From contig QGVH01000014.1 in NCBI GenBank assembly GCA_003242735.1, positions 1-64,000 of the forward strand: 64,000 bases of DNA. The letters run 5' to 3'. Source of the stretch: a bacterium. Lineage in GTDB: Bacteria; Gemmatimonadota; Gemmatimonadetes; Longimicrobiales; RSA9. Below, in pieces: positions 33,266 to 42,165 of the stretch. The position numbers were made by a program, and so were the translations under genes. The number at the start of each line of letters is the position of its first letter. Positions within the stretch are counted from its first letter, which is position 1. Under the pieces are notes generated by a model. The model searched no databases. It was not told the origin of the DNA and saw only the letters and a list, made by a program, of their open reading frames with translations.

Positions 33266-34259
33266 CTAGGGGGACGACGTCGACCTCGAGCACGACGCGG
33301 GCGCTCTGCGGCACGCACACCTCGCGGCACGCGCCCCACGAGACCGTGGCCGCGACGCGGAGGCTGGTGCCTGGCTCCGCATCCGCCGCGACGCGGATCT
33401 CGCCCTCCGCCTCCACCGCTTCCGTGTAGACCAGCGACGCCCGTTCGCCATTCACGACGAGCGGCGTGGCCGGCGGCCACGCCAGTGGGCTGATCTGCAC
33501 GCCTTCCGGTGCCTCCCACTCCACGCGCAGCGGCAGACCGACGTCGCCCGGGTCGGGCGCATAGACGTGCCAACCGGGCGCGGGCTCGATCCTCAGTGCG
33601 AAGCGCGCCGCGCCGCCGGGAGCAATGCGGAGGCGTCGCGGGACGAGATGGACGGCGGCCTGGACAGGCCCTGCGGAAGCCTGGGGCGCCGGCCGGGCCG
33701 CGAGCCACCGCAGGAAGTCGCGCACGGGCGTCGTGTCCCAGTTCGCTGCGCCGCGGCGACGCAGCACGATGCGGCCCAGCCGGTCCACGATGAAGGTGGT
33801 GGGGAGCGCCTCGAGGCCGTATGCGGCCGGGATCGGCTCCGCCTCGACGTATGCGGGCAGGTCATACCGGTGACGCCGGAGGAACGCCTCGACACGCGCC
33901 GGTTCCTCCGGCGAAACGACCAGGAACGCGACATCGTCCGATCGCAGCGAATCGTGCAGCGCCGCGATGGAGGCGAGCTCCGCGACGCACGGCGCGCACC
34001 ACGTCGCCCACAGATGGATGAACAGCACGCGGCCGCGCAGGCGCTCGAGCGGGAGCGGCTCGCCGTCCGCATCCAGCGGGCGGATGCGCCACGCATAGTC
34101 GGCCTGGCCGAGGACCTGGAGGCCGCCGGGCATGCTGGTCCGGGCGACGGCAGGTGCCGGAGAACCCCGGGGCACGTCCGGCATTGCGGCGCAGGATCCG
34201 AGCGCCGGGAGCACGGTCGTCGCGGTGAACAACACGATGACGGTTCGGCGCACCCTCAT
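33266..34259 (-). CDS. TlpA-like thioredoxin / DsbD-alpha lipoprotein, 3' end frameshifted
   Basis: The conserved protein has about 330 residues: lipobox LGSC (C23), a thioredoxin domain (about 45-195) with active site WATWCAPC (C88, C91) and cis-Pro in EALPTTFIV, and a DsbD N-terminal (alpha) domain (about 215-330) with CREVCVPQ. It should move reducing equivalents in the periplasm. The frame does not stop where the domain ends: an extra G in the run 33269-33273 bypasses TAG (33266-33268) and the frame runs antisense into the repressor gene to 32769. I take that as an error or mutation. Its ATG overlaps the receptor gene's stop by four bases, so the two are one operon. Confidence 0.83.
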
Positions 34260-36511
34260 CGGCCGAGCCCCACCCTCGCGCCGAACAGCAGCTCGCGGCC
34301 GTGGATCGGGCCCCAGACGTACGCGGTGTCGAAATCAGGGCCGAACGGGTCGTGCGGCGCGACGAGCGGGCTGCCCTGGCGGAAGTCGAACAGGTTGCGC
34401 ACCGCGGCCAGCAGCTCGATCCCGGTCCGCGGGCGCCAGGTGCCCTGGAGGTTGTGCGTCGAGTACGCAGGCGAGCGCGTGGGCCGGGTGTACGGCGGAG
34501 GGTACTCGGGCAGCCGCATCGGCCCGACGAACGTCCCCGTGTAGTCCAGCGTCAGGGCGCCGAACGTGTAGGACAGCCCGAGCGTGGCCTTGTAGTCCGG
34601 CGCGAACAGCTCTTCCCGCCGCTCCCCATCGCGCTCCGTGTCGACGTCCTGCACCGTGATGCCCAGCGAGTAGAGCAGCGGGAACTCCCGGAAGTTCTGG
34701 TTGAGCGAGAGCGCAACGCCGCGGCTGACCGAGCGGCCGTGGAGGTTGCGGTAGATGATCAGGTCGGGGTCCGTGTCGTAGTCCGGCACGATCCGATTGC
34801 CGAAACGCGTGTAGAACGCGTCCACGTCCACGACCATGTTGTTCCCGCCGAACGGGAAGACGTGGTTCACGTTGAGCGCGCCGCTCCACGACCGCTCCGG
34901 CTCGAGCGTCTCCTCGATCACGACTCGACGCGCGCCCGTCAGCGCGGCGTGGTCCTCCGTGAACAGACTCACCACGCGGAAGCCGCTGCCCAGGTTCAGA
35001 CGCAGCGCGGTGTCCAGGAGCGGCTGCCACTTCACGCTCAGCCGCGGCGCGGGGATCACCCCGTGGGCGTCGTGATGATCCAGCCGCAGCCCGGCGAGCA
35101 CGCGGAGATCGGCGGCGACATCGAGTTCATCCTGGATGAAGATCCCGGGGATGAACCTCCGTTCCGGCGTGGGGGTGGCCGGTGTGCCGTCGTCGTACAC
35201 CTGATAACGGACCGTGAGGCCGGCCAGGAGGTCGTGGCCCTGCGGGGCGGGCGCCTGCCAGAGCAGGTTCGCGAACGCGACGTGCTGCGTTGCCACGAAC
35301 GGCGTCGTGCCGTAGGCGGCGTCCTGCGCGTGCCACGTGTAGGAGAAGTCCGCGCGCACCCCGCGCTCCGGCCACGGCGCGAGCGAGCCGATCAGCTCGA
35401 ACCGCCGCGTTTCGATGTGCTCGCCGTAGACGCGGCTGCCGCCGCGGTCGGCGCGGGTCCACCCCCGCACCCCGCCGAAGCGGTCCTCGTAGTATCCCCG
35501 GGCCGAGAGACTCAGCACGCCCCGCCGCCAGCGGCTCCGCTCCGCGGTGCCCACGTCCAGGCGGCCGAACAGGGAGCCGCGGGTCACCAGCGGGAGATCG
35601 GTGAAGCCATCGCCGTTGCCGTCGATGAAGCGGTCGCGATGCACGAGACTCACACCCACCAGGCCACGCGCGCGCTCGCCTGCACGCGCGCCCGCAACGT
35701 TGACGTTCGACTCGCCCGTCGAGGTGTGATACGCCTCCAACGCCAGCCGCGGCGCAAAACGCGGATCCTTCGTGATCACGTTCACCACACCCGCCAGCGC
35801 TTCCGTCCCGTAGAGGGTGGAGGACGGGCCCTTGATGATCTCGAGCTGCTCGATGAACGCGGGGCTGATCCCGTTCAAGCCGTACACGGACGCGAGCGCA
35901 CTCATGATGGGCATGCCGTCGATCAACACCGCCGTGTACGGGCCCTCCATTCCGTTGATCCGGATGCTGTTCGTGTAGCAGACGCCGCAATCCACCTGCT
36001 GTGCCAGGCCGTTCAGGTACTGGACCGACTCCATCAGACTCGACGACGCGTTGCGCTGGAGGTGCCGGGCCGTCACCACCTCCACCTTCACCGGCGACTC
36101 CGAGACGAACGTCTCCTTCATCGTGCCCGTCACGACCACGGGGTTCAGTTCCAACGGCGCGCGCATCAGCTCCACGCGAAGGAACTCCGTCTCCCCCGGC
36201 TCGAGCCGGACCGTCCGCTCGGCCGTGGCGTAGCCCGGCGCCGTGACCAGGAGGGTCCGCTGGCCGGCCGGCACGCCGGCGATGCGGAAGCGGCCATGGG
36301 CGTCCGCCAGCGCGCGCAGGCTGGCGCCGCGGACCTCGATGGCCGCGTAGGGCACGGGTGCGCCGTCGGCGACGACGATGCCGTGGAGAGCGCCGGTGCC
36401 CTGCTGGCGGGCGAGGCCGGGGGTGGCGGCCATGAGGGCGAGCGCCGCGGCCGGGAGGAGGGCGGGGCGGGGTCGTCGCCGGGTGCGAGGGTCGGAGTCG
36501 TTGGGCAGCAT
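34256..36511 (-). CDS. TonB-dependent outer-membrane receptor
   Basis: A 751-residue receptor: signal (about 1-34), a carboxypeptidase-regulatory-like domain (GALHGIVVADGAPVPYAAIE, 40-115), a plug (about 125-255) and a 22-strand barrel. The plug carries DCGVCYTNSIRINGMEGPYT with a CxxC, then VLIDGMPIMSALASVYGLNG and IIKGPSSTLYGTEALAGVVN. The plug's CGVC motif next to a thioredoxin-like lipoprotein in the same operon suggests the plug thiols or a metal ligand are redox-controlled. Substrate unknown: an iron, manganese, copper or chelate complex fits the DtxR-type box in its promoter. Leftward operon with the TlpA/DsbD lipoprotein. Confidence 0.93.
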   Translation of the reverse strand: MLPNDSDPRTRRRPRPALLPAAALALMAATPGLARQQGTGALHGIVVADGAPVPYAAIEVRGASLRALADAHGRFRIAGVPAGQRTLLVTAPGYATAERTVRLEPGETEFLRVELMRAPLELNPVVVTGTMKETFVSESPVKVEVVTARHLQRNASSSLMESVQYLNGLAQQVDCGVCYTNSIRINGMEGPYTAVLIDGMPIMSALASVYGLNGISPAFIEQLEIIKGPSSTLYGTEALAGVVNVITKDPRFAPRLALEAYHTSTGESNVNVAGARAGERARGLVGVSLVHRDRFIDGNGDGFTDLPLVTRGSLFGRLDVGTAERSRWRRGVLSLSARGYYEDRFGGVRGWTRADRGGSRVYGEHIETRRFELIGSLAPWPERGVRADFSYTWHAQDAAYGTTPFVATQHVAFANLLWQAPAPQGHDLLAGLTVRYQVYDDGTPATPTPERRFIPGIFIQDELDVAADLRVLAGLRLDHHDAHGVIPAPRLSVKWQPLLDTALRLNLGSGFRVVSLFTEDHAALTGARRVVIEETLEPERSWSGALNVNHVFPFGGNNMVVDVDAFYTRFGNRIVPDYDTDPDLIIYRNLHGRSVSRGVALSLNQNFREFPLLYSLGITVQDVDTERDGERREELFAPDYKATLGLSYTFGALTLDYTGTFVGPMRLPEYPPPYTRPTRSPAYSTHNLQGTWRPRTGIELLAAVRNLFDFRQGSPLVAPHDPFGPDFDTAYVWGPIHGRELLFGARVGLGR

Positions 36512-36548
36512 GACCGTCGTCCTCGTGAGGCTGGGCGGTCGTTCCAGG

Positions 36549-36593
36549 TTTTAGGGTTGCCGAAAATAATGATATGGGGTGGCGAAAAGTCAA
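36549..36593 (-). promoter_or_regulatory. Promoter and DtxR/MntR-type operator of the TonB operon
   Basis: On the minus strand a -35 TTGACT (36593-36588) and a -10 CATTAT (36571-36566) are 16 bases apart, in the most AT-rich spot of the area. A dyad, TTTTAGG-GTTG-CCGAAAA (plus-strand reading, 36549-36566), overlaps the -10 and start point with one mismatch between arms. Its form matches DtxR-family boxes (TTTAGG...CCTAAA). A repressor encoded 3.4 kb away, at 32503, is the natural candidate. Confidence 0.68.
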
Positions 36594-36701
36594 GGGAGGG
36601 CTGCGCGGAGGGCGGGCGATTTGCGAGGCGGGGCCGGCGGCGCCACATTGCAGGGCACTGTCTCAACCGCCCGCACGTGCGGGCCCAAACCCGTAGGAGC
36701 C

Positions 36702-37937
36702 ATGCGGAACACGCCGATGAGGAGGACCGCCCTCGCCCGTTTCACCCTCACCCTCGCCCTCGCCCTCGCCCCGGCCCCGGCGCTGGGCCAGGGCGGCGAT
36801 GCGGCGGATGAGCTGGTTCGGCGGGTGCTGACCCAGACGCCGCTGTTCGATGGGCACAACGACCTGCCGTGGGCGATCCGGGAGCACACCGGCGCGCCGG
36901 GGAACGTGGAGGCGTACGACCTGCGCGGCAGGGCGCCCGGGCACACGGACATCCCGCGGCTGCGAAAGGGGATGGTGGGGGCGCAGTTCTGGTCCGTGTA
37001 CATCCCGTTCGAGGCGACGGAGGAAGGCGCGGCGCGGGTGCAGCTCGAGCAGATCGACATCGCGCGGCGGGTGATCGCGCGGTACCCCGACGTGTTCGAG
37101 CAGGCGTACAGCGTGTCCGACGTGGAGCGGATCTTCGGGAGCGGGCGGATCGCGTCGGTGCTGGGGATGGAAGGCGGGCACGCCATCGAGAACTCGCTCG
37201 GTGCGCTGCGGGCGTTCTACGACCTGGGCGTGCGGTATCTGACGCTGACGCACTCGGCGAACATTGACTGGGCGGACTCGTGCTGCGAGCCGCCGCGGCT
37301 GGGCGGTCTGAGCGAGTTCGGGAAGGAGGTGGTGCGGGAGATGAACCGGCTGGGCATGCTGGTGGACCTCTCGCACACGTCGCCCGGGACGATGCACGAT
37401 GCGCTGGACGTGTCCGAGGCGCCGGTGATCTTCTCGCACTCGGGGGCGCGTGCGGTGACGGACCATCCGCGCAACGTGCCGGACGATGTGCTCAGGCGGT
37501 TGCCGGAGAACGGCGGGGTGGTGATGGTGACGTTCGTGCCGTCGTTCGTGAACGCGGAGGTGATGCGGTGGTCGAGCCTGCCGCCGGAGCAGCGGAAGGG
37601 GTCGGAGCCGCGGGCGACGATGGAGGACGTGATCCGGCACATCGAGCACATCCGGCGGGTCGCGGGTGTGGACCACGTGGGGATCGGCGGCGACTTCGAC
37701 GGGATCTCGGCGGTGGTCCAGGGGCTGGAGGACGTCTCGACGTACCCGGCGCTGTTCGCGGAGCTGGCGCGGCGGGGGTGGACCGAGGAGGAGCTGGCGA
37801 AGCTGGCGGGTGGCAACGTGATGCGGGTTTGGCGGGAGGTGGAGCGGGTGGCGGCGCGGCTGCAGCGGGAGCGGCCGCCGTCGGTGAAGACGATCGAGGA
37901 GCTGGACGGCAGGAAGGCCGGCGAGCCGCGGCGTTAG
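36702..37937 (+). CDS. M19 membrane dipeptidase (renal-dipeptidase-like)
   Basis: A 411-residue exported enzyme with a signal peptide (ending APALGQG). DGHNDLPWAIREH holds the first zinc ligands, VLGMEGGHAIENSLGALRAF the bridging Glu, and LTHSANIDWADS, VDLSHTSPGTMHDAL and IFSHSGARAV the remaining His ligands. The fold is an amidohydrolase TIM barrel with a binuclear zinc site. It cleaves dipeptides, including D-residue-containing ones, in the periplasm. ATG at 36702 follows TAGGAGCC. It diverges from the TonB operon, sharing a 190-base gap. Confidence 0.93.
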   Translation: MRNTPMRRTALARFTLTLALALAPAPALGQGGDAADELVRRVLTQTPLFDGHNDLPWAIREHTGAPGNVEAYDLRGRAPGHTDIPRLRKGMVGAQFWSVYIPFEATEEGAARVQLEQIDIARRVIARYPDVFEQAYSVSDVERIFGSGRIASVLGMEGGHAIENSLGALRAFYDLGVRYLTLTHSANIDWADSCCEPPRLGGLSEFGKEVVREMNRLGMLVDLSHTSPGTMHDALDVSEAPVIFSHSGARAVTDHPRNVPDDVLRRLPENGGVVMVTFVPSFVNAEVMRWSSLPPEQRKGSEPRATMEDVIRHIEHIRRVAGVDHVGIGGDFDGISAVVQGLEDVSTYPALFAELARRGWTEEELAKLAGGNVMRVWREVERVAARLQRERPPSVKTIEELDGRKAGEPRR

Positions 37938-38064
37938 GAGCCGCGGCTCCGCTCGGGGGGCGGGCCCGCCGGGCCCTGCGGCGGCTTCGCCACCGCAGGG
38001 CCCGGCCCCGGAGGGCCGGCGCCCGGCGGAGCGGGGCCCAGCGCGGCCGGAGCCCACGCGGAGC
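37938..38064. repeat. GC-rich palindromic intergenic repeat cluster (copy 3)
   Basis: Between two convergent genes: GGGCCCTGCGGCGG...CCGCAGGGCCC forms a strong stem (about 37973-38010), followed by CCGGAGGGCCGG and CGGAGCCCACGCGGAGCC words shared with the clusters near 13.7 and 20.9 kb. It may work as a two-sided terminator, though no T run is seen. Confidence 0.5.
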
Positions 38065-38898
38065 CTACGGGCTGGTCCCGGTGGTGAGCCGGACGTGGAA
38101 GAGCGCCGGCCACAGCTTGCCGGTCACGAACAGCCGGTCGTTCTCCGCATCGTACGCGATGCCGTTGAGGACGTCGGTGTAGGGCGTCCGCTCGTTGGCG
38201 GGGAGCAGGCCGCGCATGTTCGTCCAGCCCAGCACCTCTCCCGTCTCCGGATCGATCCGGACGATCCAGTCGGTGCGGTAGACGTTGGCGTAGAGCACGC
38301 CGTTGATGTACTCGAGCTCGTTGATCTCCTTGAGGGGCGCGCCGCGGTCGTGGACGGCGACGGTGCGGGTGATCTCGAAGGTCTGCGGGTCGAGGTAGCG
38401 GAGCGTGTCCGACCCGTTGCTCATGATGAGCGACCGCCCGTCGGTGGTCAGCCCCCAGCCCTCGCCCGCGTAGGTGAACGAGTCGAGCAGGGCGAGGGTC
38501 TCGACGTCGTAGATGTAGCCCACCTCCGATTCCCACGTGAGCTGGTAGAGCTTGCCGTCCAGGAGCGCGAGCCCTTCGCCGAAGCGGTCGTCCGGCAGGC
38601 GTACGCGCTGGAGGACGCGGCCGGTCTCGAGCTCGACCCGGCGCAGCTCGGAGGCGCCGTAGCGGCCGGTGCTCTCGTAGAGCACGCCGCCGTGGTAGAG
38701 CAAGCCCTGGGTGTACGCGCTGGTGTCGTGCGGGAAGCGGGCGATGACCTCGTAGCCGGTCGCGGGCTCGCCGCGGCTGCAGGTGGCGGCGGCGAGCGCC
38801 GCGGCGAGGGCGAGGGCTGCGAGGGGCGTCCGCGCGCGCCGGCCGCGGCGGTGCGGGCGGGGCGCGGGTGTGGGGTGTGTGAACGGCGTCAGTCGCAT
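38065..38898 (-). CDS. Glutaminyl-peptide cyclotransferase (bacterial propeller type), lipoprotein
   Basis: A 277-residue protein with a long N-terminus and lipobox AAATC (C40). The core follows the glutamine cyclotransferase family: DTSAYTQGLLYHGGVLYEST, FGEGLALLDGKLYQLTWE, GEGWGLTTDGRSLIMSNGSD, INELEYINGVLYANVY and LNGIAYDAENDRLFVTGKLW. These enzymes close N-terminal glutamine to pyroglutamate on exported proteins. It is read leftward, convergent with the M19 peptidase. The start ATG at 38898 is the only in-frame start before the signal sequence. Confidence 0.92.
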   Translation of the reverse strand: MRLTPFTHPTPAPRPHRRGRRARTPLAALALAAALAAATCSRGEPATGYEVIARFPHDTSAYTQGLLYHGGVLYESTGRYGASELRRVELETGRVLQRVRLPDDRFGEGLALLDGKLYQLTWESEVGYIYDVETLALLDSFTYAGEGWGLTTDGRSLIMSNGSDTLRYLDPQTFEITRTVAVHDRGAPLKEINELEYINGVLYANVYRTDWIVRIDPETGEVLGWTNMRGLLPANERTPYTDVLNGIAYDAENDRLFVTGKLWPALFHVRLTTGTSP

Positions 38899-38975
38899 GA
38901 GTGAACACTCTCCGGTCGGGTGCCGGCGCACGGCCTCGGGAGGCGGCGCGCCGGCGTCCGGCTCGGTGGATCGGG

Positions 38976-39404
38976 TCAGTGGACGATCGGAGGCGTCACC
39001 TCGGGTGGCCTGGGAATCTGGGTGACGGTGAGCGGCACCTCCGTCTTCAGGTCGTTGTCGATGAAGACGACGAAGCTGTACTCGCCCGTCTGCCTCAGCT
39101 CCAGGTTGTTGATGGTGATGATCTGGTTGCTGGCGATGGTCTGACCGGGCGCGCCTCCGCGCGGGACGATCTCCCCTTTCAACTCGAACACCGTCTGGCC
39201 GTCCGGGTCGTGCAGGCGGACCTCGATCGTGTGCACCCGGTCCTTCTCGGCCGGGTGCGCTTCGAGGCGCATGATGAATTGCATCTGCGGGTGGACGGCC
39301 GGCACGTCGGTCACGTTGATACAGTCGAAGATGCCGAGGATGTTGAGCTTGCCCTCGGCGGTGACGTTCGCGTAGTCGGCAAGGACTGCGAGCTTGACCT
39401 GCAT
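38976..39404 (-). CDS. DUF6941-like beta-sandwich protein
   Basis: A 142-residue protein: MQVKLAVLADYANVTAEGKL, then NILGIFDCINVTDVPAVHPQ, a strand QFIMRLEAHPAEKDRVHTIE and LELRQTGEYSFVVFIDNDLK near the end. The sequence reads as a compact beta-sandwich with no signal peptide. Proteins of this look are annotated as DUF6941, function unknown. It lies 77 bases upstream of the cyclotransferase on the same strand. ATG at 39404 was preferred to 39431, which adds a non-conserved nonapeptide. Confidence 0.75.
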   Translation of the reverse strand: MQVKLAVLADYANVTAEGKLNILGIFDCINVTDVPAVHPQMQFIMRLEAHPAEKDRVHTIEVRLHDPDGQTVFELKGEIVPRGGAPGQTIASNQIITINNLELRQTGEYSFVVFIDNDLKTEVPLTVTQIPRPPEVTPPIVH

Positions 39405-39532
39405 GCCTCGTTTCTCTGGCCGGTACTGCACCGGGCGCAGCGATCGTGGGGCGCCGCGCCGTCTGTCGGGAAGCTAGAAGGGGGCGCGGCGTCCGGCAAT
39501 CGGGCGGCGCACGGCGCCCGGCCGGCTCCCGT

Positions 39533-40903
39533 TCATGGCCGGGTCTCGAAGTTGATGATGCGCCGTCCCAGCTCGGGTTCCGCAACGATCACGGACAGGA
39601 CGCCGTTGTGGGCCTGGCGGACGGCGCTGGCGAACTCCTCGACGGTGGTGACCTCGCGCCGGTTCACCTCGAGGATGACCTGGCCGGGCCGGATGCCGGC
39701 GCGGGCGGCGGGCGAGTGGGGCCGGACGGCTGCGACGACGGGGCGGTCGCCCTGTTGGGCGACGGAGAAGCCGATGCCGTGCGGACCAGGCGGGGTGGGC
39801 TGCGGCGCCGGCCGTTCGCCGGATCGGATGGCGCCCAGCTCGACATCCACGGCCGTTCGCGTGCCGTAGCGGATGATGTGGAGCCGGGCGATGGCCCCTG
39901 GCGTCAGCTCGGCCAGCGCGGCCTGGAGGTCGCTCACGGTCGTGACCTCGCGGTCGCCGATCCCGATGATGATGTCGCCGAGCTCGACGCCGGCGCGGTC
40001 CGCCGGACCGTTCGGCTCCACGTGGACGACCTCGGCGCCTTCGGTGGAGGTGAGGCCGTACACCTGGGCGTCGGCGCTCTCCACTTCGTCGAGCATGACG
40101 CCGAGGTAGGCGCGGCTGACGTAGCCCTGGCGGATGAGCTGGTCTGCGACCCGGCGGGCGAGGTTGATGGGGACCGCGAAGCCGTAGCCGAAGTACAGGC
40201 CCGTGGGTGAGGCGATGGCCGTGTTGATCCCGACGACGCGGCCTTCCAGGTCCACCAGCGGCCCGCCCGAGTTGCCTGGGTTCATCGCCGCATCGGTCTG
40301 GATGAAGTGCTCGAGTGGCGCGGCCTGGGCGGCGCCGTCCCTGCGCGTGCCGAGGATGCCGATGGAGCGTCCCTTCGCGCTGACCACCCCGGCGGAGACG
40401 CTGAACTGGAGGCCGAGCGGGCTGCCCACCGCGAGCACCCAGTCCCCGAGCTGGAGCTGGTCCGAGTCGCCCAGCCGGGCGACGGGGTAGTCGCCCGGCT
40501 GGATCTTCAGCACCGCCACGTCCGTGCTCGGGTCCCTCGCGACGACGTGCGCCTCGAACTCGCGGCGGTCGTGCAGCGTGACCGTGACCGCGGTCGCGCC
40601 CTCGACCACGTGGTCCGAGGTCAGGATGTAACCCTCCCGATCCAGGATGATGCCGGAGCCGGCGCCGAGCTGGATGCCGCCCGGCGGCATGTCCGGCAGC
40701 GGCAGGCCCGGCAGCGGCGGCAGCGGCCCCTCGTACGGCGGCCGCGCACTCTCGACCTGGATGTAGACGACAGACGGCAGCACGCGGTCCACCGCCTCGC
40801 GGAACGTGGCCGCGGCCGGCGCCGGGACGCGCTCCTCCTCCTGGCCGCACGCCGCGACGCAGAGCGCGGCGGCGAGGGCGATGCAACGAGGACCGATGCT
40901 CAT
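39533..40903 (-). CDS. HtrA/DegP-like serine protease, lipoprotein
   Basis: A 456-residue envelope protease with lipobox VAACGQ (C19). The trypsin-like domain has the complete triad: H98 (TSDHVV), D128 (STDVAVLK) and S212 (NPGNSGGPL). A short proline/leucine-rich segment (60-75) lies in the LA-loop region. Two PDZ domains follow: VSRAYLGVMLDEVESADAQV onward (about 265-350), then HSPAARAGIRPGQVILEVNR (about 395-450). It degrades misfolded envelope proteins. An in-frame ATG at 40936 is an alternative start. It diverges from the efflux adaptor gene at 41048. Confidence 0.93.
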   Translation of the reverse strand: MSIGPRCIALAAALCVAACGQEEERVPAPAAATFREAVDRVLPSVVYIQVESARPPYEGPLPPLPGLPLPDMPPGGIQLGAGSGIILDREGYILTSDHVVEGATAVTVTLHDRREFEAHVVARDPSTDVAVLKIQPGDYPVARLGDSDQLQLGDWVLAVGSPLGLQFSVSAGVVSAKGRSIGILGTRRDGAAQAAPLEHFIQTDAAMNPGNSGGPLVDLEGRVVGINTAIASPTGLYFGYGFAVPINLARRVADQLIRQGYVSRAYLGVMLDEVESADAQVYGLTSTEGAEVVHVEPNGPADRAGVELGDIIIGIGDREVTTVSDLQAALAELTPGAIARLHIIRYGTRTAVDVELGAIRSGERPAPQPTPPGPHGIGFSVAQQGDRPVVAAVRPHSPAARAGIRPGQVILEVNRREVTTVEEFASAVRQAHNGVLSVIVAEPELGRRIINFETRP

Positions 40904-41047
40904 GCGAGCCGGGCCGGTGCAAGATGCGTGCATGGTGAAACCACGGGTCCACGGCCCCCGTAGAGGCCATGCCCGCGTCGTCTCCAGGGGCGCGCGGGTG
41001 GGCGCGCCGCGGGCCGGTCCGCGGCACCTGCCGAACGGAGTCTCGCG

Positions 41048-42139
41048 ATGAGAACACGCACGAAGGTCGTCCTGGGCGGAATTTGCATCGCCATTGTCGC
41101 CGGTGCCGCATCCTTCCTCCGGGCCGACGACCAGGGGGGCGAGGACGCGGCGCCGGTCGTGGTGGTCACGCGGGGCGAGATCGTGGACCGCGCGCTGGCG
41201 GTGGGAACGATCGAGCCGGAGATCGAGATCAGCGTGAAGTCCAAGGTTTCCGGCGTCGTGCGGCGGCGCTTCGCAGAGATGGGAGAGTTCGTGCGGGCCG
41301 GCGCGCCGCTGCTGGAGATCCAGCCCGACCCGACGCCGCTGGAGCTGGTCGAGGCGCGGCGCCAGCTCGAGCTGCGCGGCATCGAGCTGGAGATGTTGGA
41401 GCGGGAGCTCGCGCGGCAGCGGGCGTTGAGCGAGCAGGGCATGGTCTCGGCCGCCGTGTACGAGGAGGTCCAGCGGCGGCACGCCGAAGCCGTGCTCCAG
41501 GAGCAGATCGCGCGCGAGCGGTTGGCCCTACTCGAGAAAGGCGCGGTCACCATCGCGGACACCCGCATCGAGTCCGTGGTCAAGGCGCCGATCGACGGAT
41601 ACATCCTCGAGCAGATGGCGCAGCCGGGCGACCCGGTCGTTCCTCTCAGCACGTACCAGGAGGGCACGGTCCTCATGACCATGGCCGACATGAGCCGGCT
41701 GATCTTCCGGGGGACGGTGGACGAGATCGATGTGGGGCGGCTGCGTGAGGGCATGCGTGCCGAGATCCGCATCGGCGCGTTGCCCGGCGCCCGGATCGAG
41801 GGCGTGCTCTCCAGGATCTCACTCAAGGCGAGGAAGCAGGACAACTCGACGGTGTTCCCCGTGGAGATCACGCTGGAGCCGACGGACGGCGTGGTGTTGC
41901 GCGCCGGCTACTCGGCGAACGCGTACATCGTCATCGAGAAGCGGGAGGACGTGCTGATGATTCCCGAACGGGTCGTCACCTTTTCGGGCGACACCGCGTG
42001 GGTGACCGTGGAGCTCGGCGGGGGCCAGACCGAGCGGCGGGTCATTGAGACGGGACTGAGCGACGCGATCAACATCGAAGTGGTTTCCGGCCTGCGTGAA
42101 GGGGAGCGGGTCCGGGAGAAGCCGGCGCGGCAGATCTGA
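41048..42139 (+). CDS. Periplasmic adaptor of an ABC efflux system (MacA/HlyD-like)
   Basis: A 363-residue membrane-fusion protein: one N-terminal helix (about 8-25), a barrel-sandwich start GEIVDRALAVGTIEPEIEIS and VSGVVRRRFAEMGEFVRAGA, a coiled-coil hairpin (about 95-165, LELRGIELEMLERELARQRA), the lipoyl return IESVVKAPIDGYILEQMAQP, and a C-terminal domain. It joins an inner-membrane permease to an outer-membrane channel. It is the first gene of an operon with two MacB-like permeases (26- and 11-base gaps). Confidence 0.93.
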   Translation: MRTRTKVVLGGICIAIVAGAASFLRADDQGGEDAAPVVVVTRGEIVDRALAVGTIEPEIEISVKSKVSGVVRRRFAEMGEFVRAGAPLLEIQPDPTPLELVEARRQLELRGIELEMLERELARQRALSEQGMVSAAVYEEVQRRHAEAVLQEQIARERLALLEKGAVTIADTRIESVVKAPIDGYILEQMAQPGDPVVPLSTYQEGTVLMTMADMSRLIFRGTVDEIDVGRLREGMRAEIRIGALPGARIEGVLSRISLKARKQDNSTVFPVEITLEPTDGVVLRAGYSANAYIVIEKREDVLMIPERVVTFSGDTAWVTVELGGGQTERRVIETGLSDAINIEVVSGLREGERVREKPARQI

Positions 42140-42165
42140 GAGACGAGGGCGGAGGTCGGCCTCCC

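Noticed and set aside
36588-36593. Second DtxR box overlapping the -35 of the TonB operon
   Set aside because: Only one half-site (GGCGAAAA) is present; no symmetrical partner.
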